Assembly: GCF_003086295.3 (NCBI RefSeq)
Contig: NC_092039.1
Location: 64,984,649-65,048,648 of the forward strand
Direction: 5' to 3'
DNA from: Arachis hypogaea
Taxonomy: Eukaryota > Streptophyta > Magnoliopsida > Fabales > Fabaceae
DNA length: 64,000 nt
Below, piece by piece: positions 10,958-21,282 of this stretch. The position numbers and the translations under genes are program-made. The notes under the pieces are model-generated. The model did no database searches. It saw only the letters and a list, made by a program, of their open reading frames with translations, and was not told the DNA's origin. The stretch's first letter is position 1. Each line of letters opens with the position of its first letter.

Positions 10958-11174
10958 AAAGTTTTTGAATTTTGAAAGGTGGGGTAGGTAGGGTTTTTGG
11001 GGAAGAGTGGGTGGATGTGAGTGGTGAAGAGGTGATGGGAAAAAGAGATGGAGGTGATTGGTAAAGGGTATTTGGGGAAGGTTGTTATTTTATTGTGTGA
11101 AGAAGAGAGAGAGTGAATTGAGGTAGGTGGGGATCCTGTGGGGTCCACAGATCTTGAGGTGTCAAGGATTTTTC
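10958..11174 (-). other. Post-gag region of B, cut by the CACTA terminus
   Basis: The reverse complement matches 61625-61845 of element D (GACACCTCA, then GATCCCCACCTACC and CT-rich leader). In D this region leads to a TATA box and a second ORF, both missing here. Confidence 0.6.
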
Positions 11175-11425
11175 ATCCCTGCACCATTCTGGCGTGAAAA
11201 CGCCCTCTGAGTGCTAATCTTGGCGATAAATGCCAGGTTGCTGCCCATTTCCAGCATTTAACGCCATCCTTTCTTCCCTTTCTGGCATTGAACGCTAGCT
11301 TGGTGCCCTTTTCTGGCGTTAAATGCTAGTTTGGTGCCCTTTTATGGTGTTAAACACGCAGAATGGTGCTAGACTGGGCGTTTAACGCCCATTCTGCTAC
11401 CCTTACTGGCGTTTAAACGCCAGTA
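11175..11425. repeat. Palindrome array GGCGTTTAACGCC, downstream of gag in B
   Basis: About six units, 40-45 bp apart, are variants of GGCGTTTAACGCC or GGCGTTAAACGCC, for example GGGCGTTTAACGCCC near 11378 and ACTGGCGTTTAAACGCCAGT near 11406. Spacers resemble each other. Same array in D at 61427-61606 and in FIDEL-like LTRs. Confidence 0.8.
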
Positions 11426-11573
11426 AGCTCCTCCTCTAGGGTGTGCTATTTTGAATGCTATTTTTGAATTTGCTTTGATTTTTGCAATTGTTTTTGTGAC
11501 TCGACATGATCATCAACCTAAAGAAGACATAAACTAACGATGGAAAATGGGAATTTAACAAAGATAAATAAAG

Positions 11574-11620
11574 ATTGGGTTGCCTCCCAATAAGCGCTTC
11601 TTTAATGTCAATAGCTTGAC
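11574..11620 (-). other. Twin-hairpin module of element B
   Basis: On the minus strand: GTCA, loop AGCTAT, TGAC (11607-11620), then ATTGGG, loop AGGCAA, CCCAAT (11574-11591). The outer pair of the second stem is A-T here and G-C in elements A and F, with pairing kept. It begins about 19 nt after the stop of the protease frame. Confidence 0.75.
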
Positions 11621-11639
11621 AGTTAGCTCTCATGGAGCC

Positions 11640-12650
11640 TCACAGATACTCAGAGCATGGTTGTGGCCTCCCAACACCAAACTTAGAGTTTGAATGTGGG
11701 GGCTTTGGTTGACTCTGTATTGAGAGAAGTTTTTCATGCTTCTTTTCCATGTGTACAAAAAGAGATCCTTGAGCCTTAAACACAAGGTAGTCCTCATTCA
11801 CTTGAAGGACCAGCTCTCCTCTGTCAACATCAATCATAGCTTTTGCTGTGCCTAGGAAGGGTTTGCCAAGGATGATGGATTCATCTTCATCCTTTCCAGT
11901 GTCTAGGATTTTGAAGTCAGCAAGGATGTAAAGGCCTTCAACCTTTACCAAGACATCCTCTACAAGTCCATAAGCCTGTTTCTTTGATTTGTCTGCCATC
12001 TCTAGTGAGATTCTTGCAGCTTATACCTCAAAGATTCCCAGTTTCTCTATTACAGAGAGTGGCATGAGGTTTATGCCTGACCCCAGGTCACACAGAGGCT
12101 TTTCAAAGGTCATGGTGCATATGGTGCAAGGTATTAAGAACCTTTCGGGATCCGGTTTCTTTTGGGGTATCTTTACATGAGCCAATGCACTTAGTTCATT
12201 AATGAGTAATGGGGATTTATCCTCCCAAGTCTCATTACCAAATAACTTGGCATTTAGCTTTATGATTGCTCCAAGGTACTTAGCAACTTGCTCTTCAGTA
12301 ATGTCTTCATCCTCTTCAGAGGAAGAATACTCATCAGAGCTCATGAATGGCAGAAGTAGGTTCAATAGAATCTCTATGGTCTCTGTATGAGCCTCAGATT
12401 CCTTTGGTTCCTCAGGATGAAACTCCTTTTTGTTCAGAGGACATCCCATGAGGTTTTTCTCACTGGGAATCACGTCCTCCTCATTCTCTCCAGGCTCGGC
12501 CATGTTGGTCATGGTTATGGCCTTGCACTCTCTCTTCGGATTTTCTTCTGTATTGCTCGGGAGAGTGCTATGAGGAGTTTCGGTAACCTTCTTACTTAGC
12601 TGACCCACTTGTGCCTCCAAATTTCTAATGGAGGATCTTGTTTCATTCAT
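11640..12650 (-). pseudogene. gag C-terminal and retropepsin-like protease region of B
   Basis: Two minus-strand segments (12650-12021 and 11999-11640) are one frame broken by TAA near 12016-12018. Features: a LEAQVGQLSKK coiled segment, a SSSEEDED acidic patch, and a retropepsin-like core with CDLGSGINLMPLSV (the D-x-G of these proteases) followed by SIILGKPFLGTAKAMIDVD. The protease would cut the gag precursor in virus-like particles. It parallels 60131-61234 in D. No reverse transcriptase follows. Confidence 0.8.
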
Positions 12651-12691
12651 GAAACTTAGTGTGGTCTTAGATAGATCAGAGACTATGGTTG

Positions 12692-13903
12692 CTAAGCCAG
12701 AACGATTCTGCTAAGAGTTCTCTGTCTGTTGTTGAGAAGATGATGGAAAAGGTTTGCTATTGCTAAACCTGTTTCTCCCACCATTATTGTTATTGAAGCC
12801 TTGTTGAGGCTTCTGTTGATCCTTTCATGAGAAATTTGGGTGATTCCTCCATGAAGAATTGTAGGTGTTTCCATGGTGTTCTCCCATGTAATTCACCTTT
12901 TCCATTGCAGGATTCTCAGGGTCATAAGCTTCTCCTTCAAAGGAGGCTTCTTTAGCACTACCAGATGCAGCTTACAATCCAGTCAGACTATGAGAAATTA
13001 TATTGACTTCCTGAGTCAATATTTTGTTCTAAGCCAATATGGCATTCAGAATTTCTTTCTTCTAAGTTGTCCCATTGTTCATAGAATTTCTTTTAGAGGT
13101 GTACATGAACTGGTTATTTGCAACAATTTCAATGAGATCCTCAGCTTCTGCAGGCGTTTCTTTAGATGAATAGATCTGCCTGCAGAATAGTCCAATGACA
13201 TCTTGGATAACTCAGACAGACCATCATAGAAGATACCTATGATGCTCTATTCTGAGAGCATGTCAGAGGGACACCTTTTGATCAATTGCTTGTATCTTTC
13301 CCAAGCTTCATTGACGGATTTACCTTCCTTCTGTTTGAAGGTTTAAACTTCCAGTCTAAGCTTACTCATCTTTTGAGGTGGAAAGAATTTAGCTAAGAAG
13401 GCATTGACCAGCTTTTCGAAAGAGTTCAGGATGTCTCTAGGTTGTGAGTTCAACCATATACTAGCTCTGTCTCTCACAGTAAAAGGGAAAAGCATAAGTC
13501 TGTAGACCTCGGGATCAACATCATTGGTCTTAACAGTGTCACAGATTTGCAAAAATTCAGCCAAGAACTGATGAGGATCTTCCAATGGATGTCTATGAAA
13601 CCTGCAATTCTATTACATCAGAGAAACTAATTGAGGCTTAAGCTCAAAGTTGTTTACTCTAATGGCAGGAATAGAGATGCTTCTCCCATAGAAATCGGGA
13701 GTTGGTGCAGTAAAGTCACCAAGCACCTTCCATGCGTTGTTGGCATTGTTGTTATTTTCAGCTTCCAAGTCTTCTTTTTTAAAGATTTCTGTCAAGTCCT
13801 TTCCAGAGAGTTGTGCTTTAGCTTCTCTTAATTTCCTCTTCATAGTCGTTTCAGGTTCAGGATCAGCTTCAACAAGAATGCCTTTATCTTTGTTCATACT
13901 CAT
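12692..13903 (-). pseudogene. gag of element B (broken)
   Basis: It starts at ATG 13901-13903 (MSMNKDKGILVEADPEPE) and matches the D gag throughout. The Retrotrans_gag-type core is at 13343-13585 (LMLFPFTVRDRASIWLNSQP and FLAKFFPPQKMSK). Stops and shifts occur near 13610, 13340 and 13000. Downstream the Asn/Gly/Gln-rich segment (about 12700-12870) corresponds to 59943-60085 in D. Gag is the structural protein that packages element RNA. No CCHC zinc knuckle is seen in either copy. Confidence 0.8.
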
Positions 13904-15587
13904 ATGAAAGAGAAGAAAACAAATAAAGTTTGGAATCCTCTATGTCACAGTATAGAGATTCCTTGATATGTTAGAGGATAAGAAAATTAGAAGGATGAGG
14001 TCGAGAGAAGAATTCGAACTTATAGAGAGGGAGGGGGTCCGAATTATTAAAGGAGGATAAGTGTTAGTGATTAAATAGAAAGAAATGAGAGAGAAGATTT
14101 TCAAAAACTAAAAAGGATCTTTTTGAAAAAGTGGTTAGTGATTTTTGAAAATTGGGAATAGAGAAGTGGCTAGGTGGTTTTGAAAAAGATAAGAAATAGT
14201 TATTAGTTGAAAAAGATTTGAAAATGATTTTAAAAAGATAAGAAGTTAGAAAAAAATTTGAAATCAAATTAAAAGAGATATGATTGAAAAAAAATTTTAT
14301 TTTAAAAAAATATGATTGAAAAGATATGATTGAAGAAAATTTTATATTTAAAAAGATATGGTTGAAAAAGATTTGATTTTTAAAATTGATGACTTGTCGA
14401 ACAAGAAATTAAAATATATGGTTCTAAAATTCAAATATTGAACCTTTCTTAACAAGAAAGTAACAAACTTGAAAATTTTTTAATCACAACATTAATTGTT
14501 AGCATAGATTTTTGAAAATATTATAAGAAAAATGAAAAAGATTTGATTTTGAAAAATCAATTTTAAAACATGAAAAAAAATTTAAAAAGATATAATTTGA
14601 AAACAAAATTTCCTCCTTGGTGCTATCTTGGCATTAAACACCCAGAATGGTATCCATTCTGGCGTTTAACGCCCACTTGGCTACCTCCTTGGGCGTTAAA
14701 CGCCCAGCCAGGTACCCTGGCTAGTGTTTAAATGCCAGAAATCCTTCCTTACTGGGCGTTTTGAATGCCCACCTTTTTCTCTGTGATTTCACTGCTGTAT
14801 GTTCTGAATATTCAATTCTCTGTATTATTGACTTGAAAAGACATACTTTTGATTTTTTTGAATTTTTAATGATGAGAGAGAAAAATAACAAAATGAAACT
14901 AATCATGAAAAACTAAGATCAAATAAACAATGCATGCAAGAACACTTTGAATGTCAAGATGAACATCAAGAACATATTTTTTTGAAAATTTTTAAGAAAA
15001 GAATGACATGCAAGACACCAAACTTAGAAATTTCATACTAGAGACACTAACAAATTGAGAATGCACATGAAAAACAACAAAAGACACAAAATAAGAGAAT
15101 TTAAAGATCAGACAAAGAAAATCATCAAGAACAACTTGAAGATCAAAGAAAACACAATCAATATATTTTTGAAAAATGCAAGAAAAATAAAAACATGCAA
15201 TTGACACCAAACTTAAAATTTGACTCTATACTCAAACAAAAAACACAAATATTTTTGATTTTATGATTTTATAATTCTTTTGTAATTTTTCAAAAATCTT
15301 TTTGAAAAAAAAATAAGAAACTAAAAAATTTTTAATAAGAATTCCAGGAATCATGCAATGTTAGTCTAAAGCTTCAGTCTAAAAAGATTAGACATGGTCA
15401 GCCAAGCTTCAACAGGACATTAGACACAACAGCCAAATTGATGGGAATAAACTAGCTCCTGTGATGATAAAAGCATCGTCTGAAACTCTAGAATTCATTC
15501 TTAAAAATTCTGAAGAACAAAATAAAAAGAAAAAAAAATAACTAATCTAAGCAACAAGATGAACCATCAGCTGTCCAAACTCGAACA
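13904..15587 (-). other. Untranslated leader of element B
   Basis: Non-coding sequence between primer site and gag, very A-rich on the plus strand (repeats of GATTTGAAAA type). A palindrome array lies at 14625-14765 (GGCGTTTAACGCC and GGGCGTTAAACGCCC forms), matching 58066-58215 in D. So palindromes sit on both sides of gag. Confidence 0.65.
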
Positions 15588-15606
15588 ATCCCCGGCAACA
15601 GCACCA
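15588..15606 (-). other. Primer binding site of B (tRNA-Asp type)
   Basis: The minus strand reads TGGTGCTGTTGCCGGGGAT, two differences from the site in A and G. It lies 6 nt after the LTR end. Confidence 0.75.
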
Positions 15607-15612
15607 AAAACT

Positions 15613-15777
15613 TGGTACACGAAATCGTGATACGCACACTTCTTCACAACTCCGTGCAGCTGACCAGCAAGTGCACTGGGTCGTCCAAGTAACACCTTAC
15701 GTGAGTAAGGGTCGATCCCACGGAGATTGTCGGCTTGAAGCAAGCTATGGTCATCTTGTAAATCTCAGTCAGGCAGA
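15613..15777 (-). repeat. LTR of B, 3' end piece (left of element A)
   Basis: Its minus-strand end reads GTGTACCA before the primer site. It contains the segment GTAAGGGTCGATCCCACGGAG seen in every FIDEL-like LTR here. Interrupted at 15777 by element A; continues at 23422. Confidence 0.8.
15773..15777. repeat. Left target-site duplication of A (GCAGA)
   Basis: GCAGA precedes the left LTR of A and follows the right LTR at 23417-23421, an exact 5-bp match. It proves a simple insertion of A into the LTR of B. Confidence 0.93.
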
Positions 15778-16129
15778 TGATGACAAGTCATCATATACCC
15801 ATTTTTCAAGCTAATTTCACTTGTTTTGTTAGCATTTATGCACTTTCTTGCATCCTAAGTAAGTGATTTGGAGTGAAAATGCATAACTTCTTTAAATCAA
15901 GCAACCACCATGAAATTAATGATAATCCATGAGGTTTAAGCTAATTTTAATTGAACTTTAATTGATTTATAAGCCTCTTGAATTTAGTGATACTTGGAGT
16001 GGTTGTTTTGGTTTATTATAGGTGAAGAAAAGAAAAGAAAAGGAAAAGCGTGGCCTAAGAAGTGTGACCTAAGGAAAGGAATGCGTGGCCAAAGCCATAT
16101 GAAGCGTGCCGCATGCTAAGGGGGAGGCA

Positions 16130-16879
16130 ACATTGCCCTCCACAAGGGCAGACTGCCCTCTAGGAGGGCAACATAAGAAAACCAAGAAGAGAAGGCAACT
16201 CTGCCCTGCCCACTACAAGGGCAGAGCACAAAATGTGCCTTGAGACCAAGAGGAAGAGAACATTGCCCTGCCCTTGTGGAGGGCAGAATCGGGCTCTCCA
16301 AGGAAGAAATTCAAGAGAAAAATGTCACCCATGCATGCTACAAGGATCGAACAAGGAACCATGAGGAAGCCAAGAACTAAGGTTGATTGCCGTGCCAAGA
16401 AGCCAAGGAAATTAATTGAATTTGTGCCCAAGCCGTGTTTCGAACACGGGGCGTGGAAGAGGGAACTCTGCCCTGCCCTTGGCGCGGGCAGGGCAGCATT
16501 TGGATTGGTGCAAGATCCTGGCGCATCATGCACGATTCTGGCGCACCAACTCTCATCCCTGGCAGCATCTGGCGCATCAAAATTCGTCCCTGGCAGCATC
16601 TGGCAACACCAACTTTTCCTGCCCTGCCCTCCGCGAGGGCAGGGCAGCATCCTGGCGCACCACGCACGAATCTGGCGCACCAATCTTCAACCCTGGCAGC
16701 ACCAACGCGCACACTCCTCGATCTGGCAGCACCACAATTTTCTGCCCTGCCCTTGGCGCGGGCAGGGCAGCGTTTTGCGTTCTTGGCAGCACCAAGCCGC
16801 ACCAACACGCACCCAAGCCGCACCAAACTTCTGCACCATGCACCAATTTTCTGCCCTGCCCTCCACAAGGGCAGGGCAG
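16130..16879. repeat. GC-rich hairpin array (11-bp arms CTGCCCTGCCC) in U3 of A
   Basis: Four 29-nt hairpins of identical design (11-bp arm, 7-nt loop, 11-bp arm) lie at 16468-16496, 16619-16647, 16742-16770 and 16851-16879, with loops TTGGCGC, TCCGCGA, TTGGCGC and TCCACAA. Shorter relatives are at about 16135-16165, 16203-16228 and 16262-16290. The spacers repeat CTGGCGCACCA and TGGCAGCACCA. The right LTR repeats the whole array at +5,505. Confidence 0.88.
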
Positions 16880-16993
16880 CCTCCTGGGAGTGAATTTTCA
16901 TGGGCCGAAAATTCAAATTAAAACCCCATTTTAATTCATTTCTTCACCAAATCAAAAGCCCATCCAAATCCCAAAATCCAAGAATAGAAAGTG

Positions 16994-17001
16994 TATAAAT
17001 A
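16994..17001 (+). promoter_or_regulatory. TATA box of the A 5' LTR
   Basis: TATAAATA followed by GAAGC lies just after the hairpin array; the right LTR has it at 22499-22506. FIDEL-like LTRs use the same TATAAATAG. Confidence 0.65.
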
Positions 17002-17917
17002 GAAGCTAGTTTGATGTAATTAGAAACCTTTTTACCTTCTTTTGAATTTTTACCTTTTGACTTACTTTTGGCTTAGTCTTTGAATTTGCACTTTCTTTGA
17101 GCTTTCTTGAGAGACTTGTCCGAGCACCAAGAAGATCAAGGGAGAATTGATTGATCTCCTTCCTCATTCTTACTTGGGCAATTCTACTCTTCTGTTTTTG
17201 AGTTTTGGGTGTGTGAAATTGAGGAAATTCTGTCTCAATTCCCATTCAAACTCTTTTCAATTTGTTTTCTGCAGAATTGAATCTGATTTCTGTTCTTCTA
17301 CTGCTTTCTCTTCTAATTCTTGTCAATTGCTTTGTTAACTTGGATCTAGGAAGGCAAATAGAGATCTAGGCTCTACTACCTAGTCTCTTGAGACCTGAGA
17401 CCCAATTTTACTTTTGGTTCTTCTGTGAACCTCTGCTACATTTTATTTTCTTTCTGTTTGAATGCTATTTGCTTCTGATTCAATTTCTGTTCAATCAATT
17501 GCTGCAATTTACTTCTTCTTTGTTTGGATCCTGCAATCCCATTCTTCAATTCCCTTTTACTTTCTAGCAATTTAACTTTCTTGCCATTTAAGTTACTGCA
17601 GTTTATATTTCTTGCACTTTAAGTTTCAGTCATTTACTTTCTTGTTCTTTAAGATTCTGCAAATTTTACTTTCCTGTTCTTTAATTTACTGCAAATTCCC
17701 TTCCCCCTTTACATTTACTGTCATTTACTTCCTGTTAAACACAAATCACTCAACCAATACTTGATTCGCTTGACTAAATCACCCACTAAACTAAAATTGC
17801 TCAATCCTTCAATCCCTGTGGGATCGACCTCACTCATGTGAGTTATTATTACTTGATGCGACCCGGTACACTTGCCGGTGAGTTTTGTGTTGGATCATTT
17901 TCCACACATCAAGTTTT

Positions 17918-17936
17918 TGGCGCCGTTGCCGGGGAT
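17918..17936 (+). other. Primer binding site of A (tRNA-Asp)
   Basis: TGGCGCCGTTGCCGGGGAT starts 6 nt after the LTR and is complementary to the 3' end of plant tRNA-Asp(GTC), including CCA. It primes first-strand cDNA synthesis. Confidence 0.85.
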
Positions 17937-18093
17937 TGAAATAGATTGACAATGATTAAGTGAAGTGGAGGTCTAGATTAAGCATTTTTCTTTTCTGTTA
18001 TTCTAATTCCTACTAACACACTAACTGTTTGAGAAATTGCCTCTATTAACTCACTAACAATTTATCTCAAATAACTGCACTTAATTCTCAAGC

Positions 18094-19685
18094 GTGTTGT
18101 TGTTTGGCCATCCTGATTGTTTGCATATCACAGGAAATCAAGTTTCTACAGACAAAGGATATCATGACATGAAGCCACCACTCATTACACTCATCAAGAA
18201 CAATTGTTCTTATGACGGAAATCCATCGGAAGATCCTCAGCATCACGTATCCACTTTTCTAAAGACTTGTAATGCAGTCAAAACCGATGGTTCAGATCAT
18301 GACACTTATAAGATCCTGTTATTCCCCTTCTCATTAAAGGGTGAAGCTGCACAATGGTTTGAAACTTTTCCTCAAGGAAGTATCACTAGTTGGGATGATT
18401 TGGTTACCAAATTTCTGGCCAAATTCACCTCATCTAGACAGATCATCCAGCTGAAAAAGGAGGAACCTCTATTCACACAAGGGGACGAAGAACCACTCTT
18501 AAGGCTTGGGAAAGGTACAAGAAAGCGACTGATAAAGTGGGCTTCCGAGCTTTCTATGAAGGATTGACCCCAGAAACAAGAAAAGCAGTGGATTACTTCT
18601 CAGATGGCCTACTCAAAGCAACAACAACTGCCCAAGGAATTGCAGACCTCGATGACAAAGGAGTCAACAACCAACAGTCATTTGAGAAACCACAAAATGC
18701 AATCTCAGAAAAAGAAGTAATGAATAGTGAAGGGGTGAATGCGTTCAAAGACTTAAACAGACAAATGCATCCTCAACCACAGCAAAACATGGAAACATCT
18801 GCTGCAGTGAATGCCAAATTTCCACCATGGAGACCCCATTCCTATCTGAGAATGAGGGAGTTTCAACATCAAGAACAAGGAAGTTTCCACCAAGGCAACC
18901 TCATGATCACAAACAATCAATATCACACATCCACTAATACCATTCAAAGCTAACCCTCACAACACAGACACTCCCAAACCCATCTCAACTGGAGAAGGAG
19001 TGAGTACCAAAATCACAGACAAAGGGAATTCCATTATAACAACCCGAACTTCATAAACCATCAAAAACACCATTACAGCAATAACAACCACTACATACCA
19101 CCACCACACCCACCCTTCCTACCTTCAACATGTCATAACCAACCATCCTCACAAGACTCTCAGAGAATCACAAACTTGGAGATCCTAATGGAGAGAATGA
19201 TGAAACATCAAGAGGAAACAACAAGGAACCAAGAGATGTTAATGAGAGGAATTGAGGAGCAGATAACTCAATTGGCGAAGTATTTTGCAGAAATAGGTGA
19301 GAAGAAACCAAATACTTTCTTCAAAACCAGTGAAGATAAACCAACCAACAACGAAGATGCTACAAAGAAGGAAGGATGGAAAAGGATCATAGAGGACAAT
19401 GAGAAAGGAAGTACCAGCCAAGAAAAACACAACAGAGAATTCCTTCAAAGAGAAGCAGAGGATAGAACTAAAGAAAAGCAAAAAATCCTCACTGGGAAGT
19501 TTTCACTAGGGGATCGAGTGATGATCAATATTCAACCCTTGAAGATGTCCCCACAGTTACCTGAGCACTATACTGTGACTAAGATCCTTCCACAAGAATT
19601 TATAGAAGTCATCAAAGAGGAAACCGGAAGGAAGTTCACAGTGAAGACAGACAAGCTAAGGCACTGTGATTTTCGACCTCCATGA
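18094..19685 (+). pseudogene. gag of A with integrase-type C-terminal module
   Basis: The first segment (to about 18540) has the gag core (ILLFPFSLKGEAAQWFETFP and WDDLVTKFLAKF). A frameshift near 18500-18540 leads to FRAFYEGLTPETRKAVDYF, then TAA at 18951-18953. The same frame runs on through an Asn/His/Pro-rich part and a coiled-coil segment (about 19176-19300) to TGA 19683-19685. The last 75 residues (FSLGDRVMINIQPLKM, TVTKILPQEFIEVI, TDKLRHC) resemble the GPY/F module that normally ends integrase, although no protease, reverse transcriptase or integrase core is present. The true start is unclear; position 18094 is GTG. G shows the same fusion at 41847-42071. Confidence 0.78.
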
Positions 19686-19702
19686 TAAGCAAAAATGAAG
19701 AT

Positions 19703-19749
19703 GTCAAGCTAGTGACAATAAAAGAGCGCTTGTTGGGAGGCAACCCAAC
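19703..19749 (+). other. Twin-hairpin module of element A
   Basis: GTCA, loop AGCTAG, TGAC (19703-19716), then GTTGGG, loop AGGCAA, CCCAAC (19732-19749). It begins 17 nt after the gag stop. Confidence 0.78.
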
Positions 19750-21245
19750 CTGAGGTAGTTTCTTTTCATAGCTTTTTCAATAAAAATGTTGAGTAATTGT
19801 TGTGCATTGCAAGGAGCTAAGTTTGGTGTTGCACACCAAAACAATTTAAGGGAGAATGAAAACTTCTAAGTTTGGTGTTCCACCAAAAATATCATTTAAA
19901 AACACACTCTCACCTCTTGCATGATTCTAGCTCCAAGCAATCAAACACTTTATTCCATTTTACAAATTGTTTTCTAGCTTTTATTTCATTAAACTTTAGC
20001 AAAGATACATGGTTTCAATTATGGTTAACTTGTTACATCTGAGGTAGTGGCAAACAACCAAGTTTGGTGTCCCTACACCAAAAATCAATCCTGGAGCCAC
20101 ACTCAGTTTATGCATACTAACCATATAATTAAGGGCTTGAGAAGCAAGCAACTTTGAAGATTATGCAGGACATGAGTCAACAATTGAAGATACTATGCAT
20201 TTCAACTCAAAGAGAACACAACAGAAGGAAGAATCAAAGGGCTGCAACTTCAAAGGTTGTATTTGAACTTAATCCCTGCTGCTGTGTGATGTTTTAAATT
20301 TGGAAACCATTGTATGTCTTGCTAAAGTGTTCATCTAGTTGCAAGTGAAATTGTTTGTTAAAAATGCCAAGTCTGCATATTGCTTGTTATCCATCACTTA
20401 GCTTGAAAATTGTTTTGTTTCCCATATGCTTAAATAAAAGAGTTTGGTTTGAATTGAAAAGTGAAATATCCAATGTTGCATAAGTATGAATGGAAGTTGG
20501 TGGTGGTATATATGTTTGATTAAATGCATGACTCATGAAATAAGTGTTGCATAATATCATTCTCATTCAATTGTGAGTTAGCTTGCTGTCATAAAAACTC
20601 CTATCAAGAATGAAACAACCCTTGGTAACAAAAACAGAAAGAAAAGGAAGAAAGAAAAAGCCAAAGTGGCAAGAAAAACAAAGAATAAAGGTTGGACACC
20701 AATGACTTGACCCTTAGGACATATGCCTGTGGTGTTCTTGTACTGAGATCTGCTTGGATGAGTAAATTCTAAGGGGTATTTTGAAACCCGGTCACTTAGA
20801 TCAACTGATTTGGGATGGCCAATTGAAAATCCACAATAAAGAGCAACTTGGATACAGAACATTTAGTTATCCAAAGAGATGCTGGGCATCAATGATCCTA
20901 GGAAGAATTAATGAGCCATGTGTCTGTGGTGGAAAGATGTTGAGCAAAAGAAAAGAAAAAATAAAGCCAAAGGCTATGCTGCAGCATTTGACACCCAACC
21001 TCTAAAAGAATAATAAGCTTGTCAAAGCATTATAAGCCAAGAAAAGTTAGCAAGGGAAGAATCAAAGAGTGAGTCTTATAACAGCAAGTTTAGCAAACCT
21101 TTGATGCAAAATGTATATCATGTAACAGCAACAATAATTGAGTTGTCATTGTCTGCATAAATGCCCCATAGATCAAATTCTGCTATCTGCATAATAAGGA
21201 TAAATATCCTTTTCTTATTCATTTCATTTACTCTTAGTTTTGAGG
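19750..21245 (+). other. 3' non-coding region of A
   Basis: It contains three small hairpins on the motif TTTGGTGT/ACACCAAA (19822-19840, 19871-19887, 20063-20082), each preceded by AAG. A block near 20720-20830 (GTGGTGTTC, GAGTAAATTCTAAGGGGT, CAACTGATTTGGGATGG) recurs in F at 26180-26290 and twice in G. No coding recognised. Confidence 0.65.
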
Positions 21246-21282
21246 CTTGCTTGGGGACAAGCAAGATTTAAGTTTGGTGTTG
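21246..21282 (+). other. RGGA-loop hairpin and putative polypurine tract of A
   Basis: The hairpin CTTGCTTGGGGACAAGCAAG (21246-21265; 8-bp stem, GGGA loop) is followed after one base by TTTAAGTTTGGTGTTG and the 3' LTR. The position suggests a role in plus-strand priming or 3' end handling. Confidence 0.72.

Larger units (their letters stand above)
15778..17911 (+). repeat. 5' LTR of element A
   Basis: Contains GGGCAGGGCAG hairpins (16130-16879), TATAAATA at 16994-17001, then a T/C-rich region with repeated CTTTAAGTT and CATTTACTTTCTTG motifs (17560-17740). It ends at 17911. Long reading frames on both strands at 16213-16934 are by-products of the palindromes. Confidence 0.92.

Noticed and set aside
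16213..16934. Long overlapping open frames on both strands (150-215 codons) in the A LTRs, repeated at 21718-22439
   Set aside because: They follow from the GC-rich palindromes, which lack stops in most frames; the same text is read on both strands (ALPRAGQ-type repeats). They lie inside LTR sequence before the TATA box.
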